Of a stretch of DNA of 64,000 nt, positions 41,048 to 50,067 are shown one piece after another (within the stretch, counting starts at the first letter, position 1; the number at the start of each line of letters is the position of its first letter). The DNA is from an uncultured Clostridia bacterium. GTDB taxonomy: Bacteria > Bacillota > Clostridia > UBA1381. Made by a program: the position numbers and the translations under genes. The notes beneath the pieces were generated by a model. It was not told where the DNA came from. It did no database searches and saw only the letters and a program-made list of their open reading frames with translations. The stretch spans positions 62,001-126,000 of the forward strand of contig CANQJC010000002.1 of NCBI GenBank assembly GCA_947624165.1. The letters are read 5' to 3'.

Positions 41048-41917
41048 ATGGGCGCGTTCGACATTGACATAGACGACCGCTCCTTATGGGTGACCGCGAC
41101 GCCGGTAGACAAGAATGTGACGATGCCGTTCTACATAACGGAGGTGGGACATTTTTTTGCGCGCCGCGATTATGTGACCGAGAGAACGGGACACGACAGC
41201 TATATGCTGATTTTTACGCTTGGGGGACGCGGCTGCCTGAGGACCGGCGGCTTTCGAGGTGCGTTATCCGAGGGCGAAGCTGTGATATTTGACTGTCGGG
41301 AACCGCATTACTATCGAAGCGAGACGGACGAGTGGGATTTTTTCTGGATGCATCTGCGCGGTTCCGGTGCGGCGGGCATGATAAGCGCGATAAATTACGA
41401 CGGAATACGCGCCGTCAAGATAGACGACATAGACGGATTTGCCGCGCGTATGAACGGCGTCGCGTCGTTAGCGGACAAAAACGATATAAAGACTGTTTCC
41501 GCGATCTCCGCGGACGTGCACATGATTTTAAACATGATGATAGAGGGAAGCCTCGGCGGCACGGACAGCGGCGGCGTGCACGCGCGCGAAATAAAAGAAG
41601 CGGTCAGATTTATCGAGGGGAATTACATGAACCAGATAAGCGTCGAGGATATTACGAAACGTATTCACGTTTCAAAATACTATTTTATACGTCTGTTCCG
41701 GCAAAGTATGGGAATGTCGCCGTACAGCTACCTGATAAATTACAGAATAAACCGTTCAAAAATACTTTTGAGGACGGAGAGCGTCGGTATAGGCGAAATC
41801 GCGGGCCGCGTCGGATTCGCCGACGTGAGCAATTTTATAACGCAGTTTAAGAAACAGACGGGACAGAAACCGATGGATTACAGACGGCGTTTCCTGCGTC
41901 CGCAGACAGGCGTATGA
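41048..41917 (+). CDS. AraC-family transcriptional regulator
   Basis: This 289-residue regulator has an N-terminal cupin sugar-sensing domain (about 20-150, LIFTLGGRGCLRTGG and EGEAVIFDCREPHYYRSE). Two C-terminal helix-turn-helix motifs span about 180-280 (SVEDITKRIHVSKYYFIRLFRQSMGMSPYSYLINYRINRSKILL and GRVGFADVSNFITQFKKQTGQKPMDYRR). It is divergent from, and likely activates, the DUF5107-GH2 operon in response to a glycan product. Confidence 0.94.
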   Translation: MGAFDIDIDDRSLWVTATPVDKNVTMPFYITEVGHFFARRDYVTERTGHDSYMLIFTLGGRGCLRTGGFRGALSEGEAVIFDCREPHYYRSETDEWDFFWMHLRGSGAAGMISAINYDGIRAVKIDDIDGFAARMNGVASLADKNDIKTVSAISADVHMILNMMIEGSLGGTDSGGVHAREIKEAVRFIEGNYMNQISVEDITKRIHVSKYYFIRLFRQSMGMSPYSYLINYRINRSKILLRTESVGIGEIAGRVGFADVSNFITQFKKQTGQKPMDYRRRFLRPQTGV

Positions 41918-42010
41918 CGACGGCGTTTGACGCGTAAAACAAATATTTGCGCTGAAATCGTTTTGAAAACGCAATTTAATCTTAATGTTACAGAAAACGC
42001 TAAAAATCTA

Positions 42011-42039
42011 TTGCAGAAACGGCTTCTTTATGTTAAAAT
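42011..42039 (+). promoter_or_regulatory. Promoter of SLH repeat protein
   Basis: TTGCAG (42011-42016), 17 bp, TAAAAT (42034-42039). Confidence 0.65.
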
Positions 42040-42078
42040 TGAAATATAGCTACTATGTATATGAAAGGGAGAAATGTT

Positions 42079-43920
42079 ATGAAAAAACTAATAAAGACGG
42101 CAGCGGCGGCGTTCGCTGCTCTCTCGTTGACGCTGCCGGTATGCGCCGCGCCCGTAACGGGATTCAACGATATTGATACGGAAAATTTCGCATGGGCGAA
42201 GCCGTACATCGAAGCCATGGCGCAGAAGGGACTTATTTCAGGCTACGAGGACGGAAGCTTCAGACCCGACAACGACGTGACGAGACTTGAAGCCTTGTCG
42301 CTCTTCGCGAGGGCGATGGGCTCGGTAGACAGCGTAAATAAGCCTGTCGTCGAAATAGCCAACGAAAAATTCGCTTCGGTGATCGACGAATACGATCTCA
42401 AATGGGGAAACGACGAGATCGCGTACCTGATGTATAAGGGCGCGCTGAAGAAAGCGGATCTCGATACGTACTTGAAGGACGCGGAAAAAGATACGCCAAT
42501 GAAGCGTTACGAAGCCGCGATCATCATAACGAAGGCTATGGGCGGCGAAGCCAAAGCCCTTGCGGATCTCGGAGTGGTTCTCGATTACGCCGATTCGAGG
42601 GAGATCCCCTCCAACGCCATTCAATATGTGGCTTACGCAAGCGACGCGGGTATCATGGAGGGCATGGGAGAAGGATTGTTTTCACCCAATACGCCGGTAA
42701 AAAGAAGCCAGATGGCTGTTATGCTTTCGCGTACCGTTGAAAAGACGGATTACAGATTTGAGAAAGCAAAGCTCTTAAGCGTTGATACAGACACAAGAAC
42801 GATAGAAGCCGCAGACTCGACAGGCGGCGAAGGAAAAACGTATGCTTACACGGACGATACGGTAATGCGCAGCATGGGCGACGAAACGCAGCCCAAGGAT
42901 ATGGAAACGGGCGTTGACGCTATTCTGACTTTTTCGGGAGAAACGCTTGTGGGCGTTGAGACAATAGCGGCGCAGCCCGACAAGACCGTAAGAGGTAAAT
43001 ATGTAAGCTACGCCACGACCTCCGGCAAGACCACCGTTAAGGTCACCGACGAGGACGGAGAGACAGGCACATACGAATGTGCGTCGGACGTTTCGATAAC
43101 GTATGACGGCACTCCGGCAACTGTCAGAAACTTCTCACAGGGCGACGTTGTTACTCTTAAGCTTGTAAATGGAAAGATCGCCGAGCTTATCGGCGAGACA
43201 AAGACGTCGACAATATCGGGAGCGATAGTTGAGAAACTCGACATATCAAACGGAGTAAAGATAACGATAAGCCACGGAAACAGCGCGTATGACGGTCAGA
43301 CGTATGAGGTGAGCGAGGACGTTACCGTAAAGAAGAATGACGCGACGGTAGGGCTGGACAGCATTTACGCGGGCGACAAGGTTTCGCTTACGCTCCAATA
43401 CGGCGTGGTGACAAAGATAACGGCAACGTCGTCGAAAAAGACTGTCGAAGGCTCGATCCGTTCGCTCACAATAGCGTCGCCGCAGTCGACTATGACCGTG
43501 AGAGTAGACAACGAGGACGTGACTTACGATATACCGATGGACGTTGAGATACTCATTAATGGCAGCGAAGGCTCGCTTTACGATTTCAGAGTAGGCGACC
43601 TTGTCAAGCTGACGGTCGAGAGCGACGCGATAACGAGGATCGTCGCGACGTCGACACAGGAATCGTCGGGCAATATGACGGGCGTTGTAACGGGCATAAA
43701 CACATCTTACGGCGTTGTCAGTATTCTTCCCTCCGGGGTTTCGGACGGAGAACCCAGACAGGTATTCTGCAAAGACGAATCGACAACATTTGTTGCGGCT
43801 GACGGAAAATCCAAAAAGATGAAGGACGTGAAAGTCGGTCAGACGGTCGACGTCAGAGGAACCGTATCGAACGGTGTGTTTGTGGCAAAACTGTTCGTGA
43901 TAGTCGCCGACGCGCAGTAA
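42079..43920 (+). CDS. Secreted S-layer-homology protein with beta repeats
   Basis: This 613-residue surface protein has a signal peptide (MKKLIKTAAAAFAALSLTLPVCAAP), three SLH units (about 28-220; FNDIDTENFAWAKPYIEAMAQKGLISGYEDGSFRPDNDVTRLEAL is the clearest) and then about five ~65-residue beta-hairpin repeats. The repeats contain recurring units such as VTLKLVNGKIAELIG, VSLTLQYGVVTKITA and VKLTVESDAITRIVA. Likely a wall-anchored structural or adhesin-like protein. ATG at 42079 has AAAGGGAG upstream. Confidence 0.9.
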   Translation: MKKLIKTAAAAFAALSLTLPVCAAPVTGFNDIDTENFAWAKPYIEAMAQKGLISGYEDGSFRPDNDVTRLEALSLFARAMGSVDSVNKPVVEIANEKFASVIDEYDLKWGNDEIAYLMYKGALKKADLDTYLKDAEKDTPMKRYEAAIIITKAMGGEAKALADLGVVLDYADSREIPSNAIQYVAYASDAGIMEGMGEGLFSPNTPVKRSQMAVMLSRTVEKTDYRFEKAKLLSVDTDTRTIEAADSTGGEGKTYAYTDDTVMRSMGDETQPKDMETGVDAILTFSGETLVGVETIAAQPDKTVRGKYVSYATTSGKTTVKVTDEDGETGTYECASDVSITYDGTPATVRNFSQGDVVTLKLVNGKIAELIGETKTSTISGAIVEKLDISNGVKITISHGNSAYDGQTYEVSEDVTVKKNDATVGLDSIYAGDKVSLTLQYGVVTKITATSSKKTVEGSIRSLTIASPQSTMTVRVDNEDVTYDIPMDVEILINGSEGSLYDFRVGDLVKLTVESDAITRIVATSTQESSGNMTGVVTGINTSYGVVSILPSGVSDGEPRQVFCKDESTTFVAADGKSKKMKDVKVGQTVDVRGTVSNGVFVAKLFVIVADAQ

Positions 43921-43929
43921 CGTAAATAA

Positions 43930-43963
43930 AATAAAGGGCGGAAATGCTTTTCCGTCCTTTATT
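43930..43963 (+). terminator. Hairpin after the SLH repeat protein
   Basis: A 13-bp stem (43930-43942 with 43951-43963, one G-T pair) has no clear T tract, so termination may be partial. Confidence 0.55.
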
Positions 43964-43989
43964 GATTAAATCCCAATGCGAGGTAAAAC

Positions 43990-45129
43990 ATGAAAAGATT
44001 TGAAAAATATTACGGCTGGATCGTTGCGTTCGTATTCTGCGTCGCTGTTATCGCGGTGTATAAGACCTTTGACAACTTCCATAACGTAACCTACTATTTC
44101 GGAGTGGTAATGCGCGCGTTTAAACCGTTTTTGATTGCGTTTATTATCGCGTATATACTTAATATGCCCGCGAAGCGGCTGCAAAAGCTGCTGAGCAAAA
44201 TTAAAAATTCGTTTGTACAAAAACACGTTTTCGGTATAAGCATAGTGATTATATACTTGTCGGCGTTTGTGCTGCTTGTTATGATATTGAGAATGCTCAT
44301 ACCGGCTCTCTACCGCAATATTATGGACCTGTACAACAACGCTCCGAGGTATATATCGGCGATAGAAAATTATATAGCTGATTTTGAAATAGCAAAACGG
44401 CTCAATCTTACAAATATAGATTTGCTTCAGCATATCGAAAAGCTGTTCTCGTCGATCGACATGGCGCAGCTTGGAAAGTACGCTCAGGGCGTGTTCAGCG
44501 TCACGAGCAGTCTCTTTGATATTTTCGTTGCGATAATAGCTTCGATATATATGCTCCTCGATAAAGAACGTCTGCAAAGAAACGCCGTAAGAATACTGGA
44601 GGCGTTCTTTAAACAAAAGACCGTAAACTCGGTCATGACGTATATAAAGCGTATAAACGATATTTTTACGAATTATATATACAGCCGCCTTGCTTGCAGC
44701 GTTATTATGGCTGTGATATGCAGTCTCGCGCTTATGCTCCTTAAGGTCAGATACGCGCTCATTCTCGGACTGTTTATCGGTGCCATGGACATGATACCCT
44801 ACTTCGGCTCCATTATATCGTGTATCGTTTCGATAGGCGTGACGATTATTACGGGCGGCATATGGAAAGGCGTATGGACGGCGATCGTGCTGCTTGTGCT
44901 TCAGCAGATAGACGGAAATATCCTCGGTCCGAAAATCATGGGTCAGACGCTTGAGATAAGACCGCTTTGGATAATATTCGCCGTGTCGGTCGGCGGCGCG
45001 CTTTTCGGCTTTATAGGTATGCTCATATCCGTGCCGGTCGTCGCTATCGTGAGGGTAGTCGCGTCGGAATATATCAGCGCGCGTGAGCTTAAAAGAAATA
45101 TTTCGGAGGAAAATATAAACGATGAATGA
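43990..45129 (+). CDS. AI-2E family transporter (YdiK/TqsA-like)
   Basis: This 379-residue polytopic membrane protein has about eight helices in the family arrangement, with the conserved FLIAFIIAYILNMPAKRLQKLL, the long amphipathic middle segment and ILGLFIGAMDMIPYFGSIISCI. Family members export small molecules or act as Na+/H+ antiporters; the AI-2 link is not general. It overlaps the next gene by 8 bp. Confidence 0.9.
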   Translation: MKRFEKYYGWIVAFVFCVAVIAVYKTFDNFHNVTYYFGVVMRAFKPFLIAFIIAYILNMPAKRLQKLLSKIKNSFVQKHVFGISIVIIYLSAFVLLVMILRMLIPALYRNIMDLYNNAPRYISAIENYIADFEIAKRLNLTNIDLLQHIEKLFSSIDMAQLGKYAQGVFSVTSSLFDIFVAIIASIYMLLDKERLQRNAVRILEAFFKQKTVNSVMTYIKRINDIFTNYIYSRLACSVIMAVICSLALMLLKVRYALILGLFIGAMDMIPYFGSIISCIVSIGVTIITGGIWKGVWTAIVLLVLQQIDGNILGPKIMGQTLEIRPLWIIFAVSVGGALFGFIGMLISVPVVAIVRVVASEYISARELKRNISEENINDE

Positions 45130-46324
45130 CAAAATTGCCGTGATAGGCGGCGGCGCGTCGGGACTTGCCGCCGCCATAGCCGCTTCCGAGAACGGCAAAC
45201 ACCGCGTCGTTGTGTACGAAAGCGGCGCGAGGGTAGGAAGAAAAATACTTGCCACGGGCAACGGACGCTGCAACATGACGAATATAAACGCCGACATACA
45301 AAATTATCACGGTACCGATACGCGGTTCATTCTCGGCGCGAAGAACAGATTTTGGGTAAATGAAACGATAGACTTTTTTGAAAAGCTCGGAGTTGTGATA
45401 ACGACGGAGCCTGACGGAAAGGTCTACCCGTACTGTAACAAAGCGTCGGCTGTGCTCGACGTAATGCGTTTAAAGCTTGAGGAGACCGATAACGCCGACA
45501 TTGTCACATCGTTTGAAGTTTCGTCAGTCAGAAGGAAGGACGGCGTTTTTTTGCTCAAAACGTATGACGGCAGGGAAGACACGGCGGACAAGACGATCAT
45601 AGCGACTGGCGGCAAAGCCGCGCCGAACCTCGGATCGAAGGGCGCGGGCTATGAAATTCTAAAATCGTTCGGACACAAGATAACGCCGCTTCGACCGTCG
45701 CTCGTGCAAATCAAAACGGAGACCGACGTTGTCAAGCGTCTGAAAGGAATAAAGCTCGACGCTCTCGTGACGATAGGCGGCGAGAGTGAGTACGGAGAGA
45801 CGCTTTTTACGGATTACGGACTGTCGGGACCCGCGATTTTCGCTATCTCATCTCGTATCAACGGCGAAAAAACCGTTTCTCTTGATATAATGAACCGATA
45901 CGGCTGCAATGAGCTTCACGCGATGCTCAGAGAGCGCGCGGCGTTAAGAGAAAATACCGCGCTTGAAAACTTTTTCACGGGAATGTTTCCAAACCGTGTC
46001 GGACAGGCGATATTAAAATGCGCCGGCGTCGCGCCGCTTTCAAGACGCGCCGGCACGCTCGGTACGGACGAGATAACGCGCATATGCGCTTTGATAAAAA
46101 AATGGGACTTCAAAATTACGGGAACGATGTCGTGGAACAACGCGCAGGTAACAAAAGGCGGCGCGCTTACGAACGAATTCGATCCCGTGACTATGGAATC
46201 AAAAATTGTAAAAAATCTCTACGCCGTCGGCGAGGTGCTCGACATAGACGGCGACTGCGGCGGATACAATCTACAGTGGGCTTGGTCGTCGGGTTGCCTT
46301 GCGGGACGCAGCGCGGGTAAATAA
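45122..46324 (+). CDS. BaiN/HI0933-type FAD-dependent oxidoreductase
   Basis: This 400-residue flavoprotein has the N-terminal dinucleotide fold IAVIGGGASGLAAAIAASENG, NGRCNMTN, ATGGKAAPNLGSKGAGYEI and the C-terminal FAD loop VGEVLDIDGDCGGYNLQWAWSSG. Members such as BaiN reduce steroid double bonds or are uncharacterised. Substrate unknown. Confidence 0.93.
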   Translation: MNDKIAVIGGGASGLAAAIAASENGKHRVVVYESGARVGRKILATGNGRCNMTNINADIQNYHGTDTRFILGAKNRFWVNETIDFFEKLGVVITTEPDGKVYPYCNKASAVLDVMRLKLEETDNADIVTSFEVSSVRRKDGVFLLKTYDGREDTADKTIIATGGKAAPNLGSKGAGYEILKSFGHKITPLRPSLVQIKTETDVVKRLKGIKLDALVTIGGESEYGETLFTDYGLSGPAIFAISSRINGEKTVSLDIMNRYGCNELHAMLRERAALRENTALENFFTGMFPNRVGQAILKCAGVAPLSRRAGTLGTDEITRICALIKKWDFKITGTMSWNNAQVTKGGALTNEFDPVTMESKIVKNLYAVGEVLDIDGDCGGYNLQWAWSSGCLAGRSAGK

Positions 46325-46342
46325 TTGTACGGAGGTAAAAAC

Positions 46343-46906
46343 ATGAGAGACTCAATGAAAATGACCGTCACATACCAGTTTATGTATATTCTGCTCACAC
46401 AGGTACTCGCGTCGGCAGCCGTTATGCTTTTCGGACTTGTTTTTTTCTGGTATTTTACGAGTATGCATATAGTAAAGGAGATCCTTTCCGTGATATTCAT
46501 GATTGCGGCGTTCGCGATGCTTTACACAAGCTCAAAACGATTCGCTGTACTTGACAACAAGCCGTACACGCCGCTTAAGAGAAGCTTGATAAAGGGAGCT
46601 TTGTTCGGAGCCGTAGTTGCGGCTGTGAATGTTGTCTTTACCGTCGTTTACCATTTTATATGGGTAAAATTCGGCACGGACGCGGGACTTGCCAATATCC
46701 CGTCCGTAATCGTGAACGTCGTGTATTTTTACTGGACGTATCCGTATAACGGGATCATGAACATGAACGACGGAAATATAACGTATTATTCCGCATTAGC
46801 CATGGTCGTCGTGCCGATCGCGGCGACGCTTCTCGGATATATTGCGGGATGCCGTAAGTTTAATCTTACGGAAAAGCTTGGTGAATTTATGTACGAAAAG
46901 GAATAA
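46343..46906 (+). CDS. Polytopic membrane protein of unknown function
   Basis: This ~187-residue protein has about five hydrophobic helices (ILLTQVLASAAVMLFGLVFFW, ILSVIFMIAAFAMLYT, ALFGAVVAAVNVVFTVVY, and others). The start ATG 46343 has CGGAGG 7 bp before it; an upstream TTG would include that site. No recognised family. It follows the flavoprotein by 18 bp. Confidence 0.8.
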   Translation: MRDSMKMTVTYQFMYILLTQVLASAAVMLFGLVFFWYFTSMHIVKEILSVIFMIAAFAMLYTSSKRFAVLDNKPYTPLKRSLIKGALFGAVVAAVNVVFTVVYHFIWVKFGTDAGLANIPSVIVNVVYFYWTYPYNGIMNMNDGNITYYSALAMVVVPIAATLLGYIAGCRKFNLTEKLGEFMYEKE

Positions 46907-46921
46907 AAATTATAATAACGG

Positions 46922-46950
46922 TTGCTTTTTGGAATTTTCTGTGTTATAAT
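46922..46950 (+). promoter_or_regulatory. Promoter of the 98-residue hypothetical gene
   Basis: TTGCTT (46922-46927), 17 bp, TATAAT (46945-46950). Confidence 0.7.
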
Positions 46951-47012
46951 GATTATATATTATCGAATGAGCGAAGCAACATAAGCACGTATTACTGAGA
47001 GGAGAGAATCTT

Positions 47013-47309
47013 ATGGCGGCACAGAAAAAAAAGAAGCTTCTGACCTACAAGGGCAAGCCGCTTCTTAAATGCGGAGACAGAATATATTACGGAAATCTTG
47101 AGGATAAATGTATTCTCGCTCTTGACATAATCGAAACGAAGGACAATAACGATATAAAGTCCTCGACAAAAATAAAAGTTCAGGTAATGGACAATACGGG
47201 CGAGTTCGGAAAAGGTCAAATTTACCGCAAGGGAGAAAGAGACAATTTGTATAAGGCTCTTGATATCGGTGAATGGTGGCTAAAAGACGCGCTGCAAATG
47301 ATGGGTTAA
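47013..47309 (+). CDS. Small basic conserved hypothetical protein
   Basis: This 98-residue basic protein has an N-terminal KKKKLLTYKGKPLLKCGDRIYYGN and a beta-rich centre (TKIKVQVMDNTGEF). No membrane or metal motifs. Short relatives occur in Clostridia; function unknown. AGGAGAG ribosome site, own promoter and terminator. Confidence 0.82.
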   Translation: MAAQKKKKLLTYKGKPLLKCGDRIYYGNLEDKCILALDIIETKDNNDIKSSTKIKVQVMDNTGEFGKGQIYRKGERDNLYKALDIGEWWLKDALQMMG

Positions 47310-47340
47310 AAAAAGGTATCTCAAACGAGGTACCTTTTTT
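47309..47340. terminator. Bidirectional terminator
   Basis: AAAAAGGTATCTC and GAGGTACCTTTTTT (47309-47340) form a stem with one G-T pair and an AAAC loop, between convergent genes. Confidence 0.88.
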
Positions 47341-47342
47341 CA

Positions 47343-48635
47343 TCATATAATTTTTCCGATCATAATACCGTCGGAATTTTCTTCAAGCAGAACGCGCGCG
47401 GTCGTATCGTGCAGATCCGCGTCCGACGGTACGCGTACCGTTATGTAGTTGGGCGTTTTTCCCTCGTACATATTATCCTTTGCGCGTCTTTCAAACAGCA
47501 CGGGCATTATCCTGCCGATAAACCGTTCCAGAAACGCGTCGCGCGATTTTGTCGTTTCGCGTATCATCAGCTTACTGCGCTCCTCCTTGATTTCGGGAGG
47601 GATCTGGTCACGGCGCGCGGCGGCGGGTGTGCCGCGTCTGGGCGAGTATTGGAATATATGCGCGTCGGCGAATCCGATTTTACGAACAAACTCAAGAGAT
47701 TCGTTAAATTCCTCGTCCGTTTCACCGGGGAAACCGACCATTATATCCGTTGTGACAGCCGCGTCCTTAAACGTATCGCGCAGCGCGTCCGCTATGTCCT
47801 TAAACTGCTCCGCGGTGTAATGCCTGTTCATACGCTTAAGCGTCTCATCACAGCCCGATTGAAGAGAAATGTGAAAATGCGGGCAGAGCTTTTCGGCATT
47901 CTTGATTTTTTCAATAAATTCGGAATTGAGCGTCATAGGCTCGATTGAGGAAAGACGTATACGCTCTATGCCGTCCACGGCATTCGCTTCATTGATGAGC
48001 TTTTCGAGTGACGCACCGCTAAGGTCCGCGCCGTAGGACGCGACGTGTATACCGACGAGAATAATCTCTTTGAAATTGTTCGCGGCAAGCGTTTTGATTT
48101 CATTCGTGATATCATCAAGCGGACGGCTTCTCACAGGACCTCTGGCATAGGGAATGACGCAGTACGAGCAAAATTGGCTGCACCCCTCCTGCACCTTGAT
48201 GTACGCGCGTGTTCTGCCGGAATAGGTGCTTATGTGCAGTTTTTCAAAATCATGGTTGTCCATAATATTCGATACGAGATTCACATGCGAATTTGCTCCG
48301 TATTTTTCAACGATATCCACTATGTTCCTCCTGTCCTTCGTACCGATAACAATATTCACGCCTTCCATGTCAAGAAGCTCGTTCGGCGCGGTCTGAGCGT
48401 AGCAGCCCGTTACGGCGATAACGGCGTTCGGGTTTGCTTTTACCGCGCGCCGTATAATTTGGCGCGACTTGCGGTCGCTCATATTTGTGACCGAACAGGT
48501 ATTTATAACGTAAACGTCGGCTTTTTCGCCGAAATCGCAGATTTCATATCCGCTTTGGGCGAACAGCTCGGCGATCGCTTCCGTTTCATATTGATTCACC
48601 TTGCAGCCAAGAGTATATAACGATACTTTTTTCAT
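47343..48635 (-). CDS. mtaB: tRNA t6A37 methylthiotransferase MtaB
   Basis: This 430-residue radical-SAM methylthiotransferase converts t6A37 of ANN-decoding tRNAs to ms2t6A. The N-terminal UPF0004 domain with Cys residues (TLGCKVNQYETE, INTCSVTNMSD, TGCYAQT) precedes the radical-SAM CxxxCxxC in EGCSQFCSYCVIPYARG, and a TRAM domain is C-terminal. ATG at 48635 follows AAAGGAG. The upstream in-frame extension is not coding. Confidence 0.95.
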   Translation of the reverse strand: MKKVSLYTLGCKVNQYETEAIAELFAQSGYEICDFGEKADVYVINTCSVTNMSDRKSRQIIRRAVKANPNAVIAVTGCYAQTAPNELLDMEGVNIVIGTKDRRNIVDIVEKYGANSHVNLVSNIMDNHDFEKLHISTYSGRTRAYIKVQEGCSQFCSYCVIPYARGPVRSRPLDDITNEIKTLAANNFKEIILVGIHVASYGADLSGASLEKLINEANAVDGIERIRLSSIEPMTLNSEFIEKIKNAEKLCPHFHISLQSGCDETLKRMNRHYTAEQFKDIADALRDTFKDAAVTTDIMVGFPGETDEEFNESLEFVRKIGFADAHIFQYSPRRGTPAAARRDQIPPEIKEERSKLMIRETTKSRDAFLERFIGRIMPVLFERRAKDNMYEGKTPNYITVRVPSDADLHDTTARVLLEENSDGIMIGKII

Positions 48636-48737
48636 ATGCGTCTCCTTTTGATATATCAGTTTTACCACAAAAGCCAAAAAAAAATTTACCGACATTAGCA
48701 TTATTATATAAAATTTTTATTTAAAACGCAATACCTA

Positions 48738-48766
48738 TTGACTAATTGAGGAAAAAGTTGTATTAT
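48738..48766 (+). promoter_or_regulatory. Promoter of the HPr-like gene
   Basis: TTGACT (48738-48743), 17 bp, TATTAT (48761-48766). Confidence 0.7.
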
Positions 48767-48827
48767 AGTAAACGTAAGAGATTACAAACAAATAGGCTAT
48801 ATGCACGAATTAAGGAGGAGTATTATT

Positions 48828-49058
48828 ATGAAAACATTTGATTTGCTTTTAAGCTCTATTAACGACGTAAAAGACTTCGTGAATATCGTAAGCAAGTATG
48901 ATTTCGATGTGGATCTGACATCAGGTAGGTATGTTGTTGATGCAAAATCTATCATGGGTATCTTCAGTTTGGATCTTTCTAAGCCTATTAAGGTTGAGGT
49001 ACATTCTGATGACTGTGATAAGTTCATGTCGGAGCTTGACAAGTTCATTGTTAAATAA
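48828..49058 (+). CDS. HPr-like protein without the active-site His (Crh-like)
   Basis: This 76-residue protein resembles HPr and keeps the regulatory-serine motif VDAKSIMGIFSLDL (Ser41, equivalent to Ser46). The phospho-His loop IHARP is replaced by SSINDVKDF. Such proteins cannot pass PTS phosphate but could be phosphorylated by HPr kinase, as with B. subtilis Crh. ATG 48828 has AAGGAGGAG upstream. Monocistronic, with its own promoter and terminator. Confidence 0.88.
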   Translation: MKTFDLLLSSINDVKDFVNIVSKYDFDVDLTSGRYVVDAKSIMGIFSLDLSKPIKVEVHSDDCDKFMSELDKFIVK

Positions 49059-49071
49059 TTAAAAGGCATAT

Positions 49072-49104
49072 AAAAATCCGAAGCGTTTTGCTTCGGATTT
49101 TTTT
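49072..49104. terminator. Bidirectional terminator after the HPr-like gene
   Basis: A 13-bp stem (49072-49084 with 49090-49102) ends in T residues to 49104, which overlap the end of rbgA on the other strand. Confidence 0.9.
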
Positions 49105-49966
49105 ATTCCTCGCATACGTCGTCGGGCGTTTCGAGCGTTATTTTTCCGATTTTCGCTCCGCGCAGCTCGTCCAGTATCATATTTGCCGCTCGTTCGGTAT
49201 CTGTTTCACCGCCGGAAATAACAAATCCGCGTTTTTTCCCGATTTGCTCCAATATTTCATATCCCTGAAGCCCGCCGATCTCATCAAGCTTATATCTTGC
49301 GCGCAGCTCGTCGGGATAGTTATCGCGCAGATATTCGCACAGTGAATACGATAAAAGCTCCGTGTTCATTATTTCATCTTTGATCGCTCCCGTGTACGCG
49401 AGCCGCATCGCAACGGATTGATCCTCGAATTTCGGAGGAAGTATGCCGGGCGTGTCTAGCAGCTCCGCGCCGCCCTTAATGGTGAGCCACTGTTTACCGC
49501 GCGTAACGCCCGGTCTGTCGCCGGTTTTTGTGCTTGCCTTGCCGATAAGACGGTTTATAAGACTTGACTTGCCGACGTTCGGTATACCGACCATCATTAT
49601 TTTGAGCGTTCTGTTCCTGCCTTTTTCTTTTTCACGCTCGATTTTATCGAGCACGAGGGCGCGCGCTTCGTTCATTACGCTGCCGATACCCGAAAGCGTC
49701 GTGCAGCTTATCGGAATAACTCTAAGCCCCGACTTCGCGTAATAGTCTATCCACATTTTTGTGCGTTTGCCGTCCGCCAGGTCGGATTTATTCATCACGA
49801 GCAGGCGCGGCTTGTTTTTTATTATATCGTCAAAATTGGGATTTCGTCCCGAGTACGGAATACGCGCGTCGAGTATTTCTATAACCACGTCGATAAGCTT
49901 CAGGTTATCCTCGATAAGCCGGCGCGTTTTTGCCATATGTCCCGGATACCATTGTAGGTTCTGCAT
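49103..49966 (-). CDS. rbgA: Ribosome biogenesis GTPase RbgA (YlqF)
   Basis: This 287-residue circularly permuted GTPase is needed for 50S maturation. Motif order: G4 MNKSDLAD, G5 region, G1 GIPNVGKSSLINRL, G3 DTPGILPPKF. N-terminus MQNLQWYPGHMAKTRR is diagnostic. ATG at 49966 with AAAGGAGAG. It lies downstream of lepB, as in B. subtilis (rplS-lepB/sipS-ylqF). Confidence 0.96.
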   Translation of the reverse strand: MQNLQWYPGHMAKTRRLIEDNLKLIDVVIEILDARIPYSGRNPNFDDIIKNKPRLLVMNKSDLADGKRTKMWIDYYAKSGLRVIPISCTTLSGIGSVMNEARALVLDKIEREKEKGRNRTLKIMMVGIPNVGKSSLINRLIGKASTKTGDRPGVTRGKQWLTIKGGAELLDTPGILPPKFEDQSVAMRLAYTGAIKDEIMNTELLSYSLCEYLRDNYPDELRARYKLDEIGGLQGYEILEQIGKKRGFVISGGETDTERAANMILDELRGAKIGKITLETPDDVCEE

Positions 49967-49998
49967 TGTTTCTCTCCTTTCCTCGGAATATAAATAAC

Positions 49999-50051
49999 GG
50001 GGCGTATCGTATTTGTCCGTCGGTAATGGGCGGGCAAGTACGATACGCCCC
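49999..50051. repeat. 53-nt near-perfect palindromic element between lepB and rbgA
   Basis: GGGGCGTATCGTA (49999-50011) pairs perfectly with TACGATACGCCCC (50039-50051); the interior TTGTCCG and CGGGCAA also pair (one G-T). There is no T tract, so it is not a standard terminator. It could be a dispersed palindromic repeat or an mRNA processing site in the lepB-rbgA transcript. Confidence 0.6.
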
Positions 50052-50067
50052 TTAAATACGTCAATAT

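Noticed and set aside
43966-45297. 443-residue minus-strand ORF opposite the AI-2E transporter
   Set aside because: Low-complexity Tyr/Arg/His-rich translation with no family features; antisense artefact.
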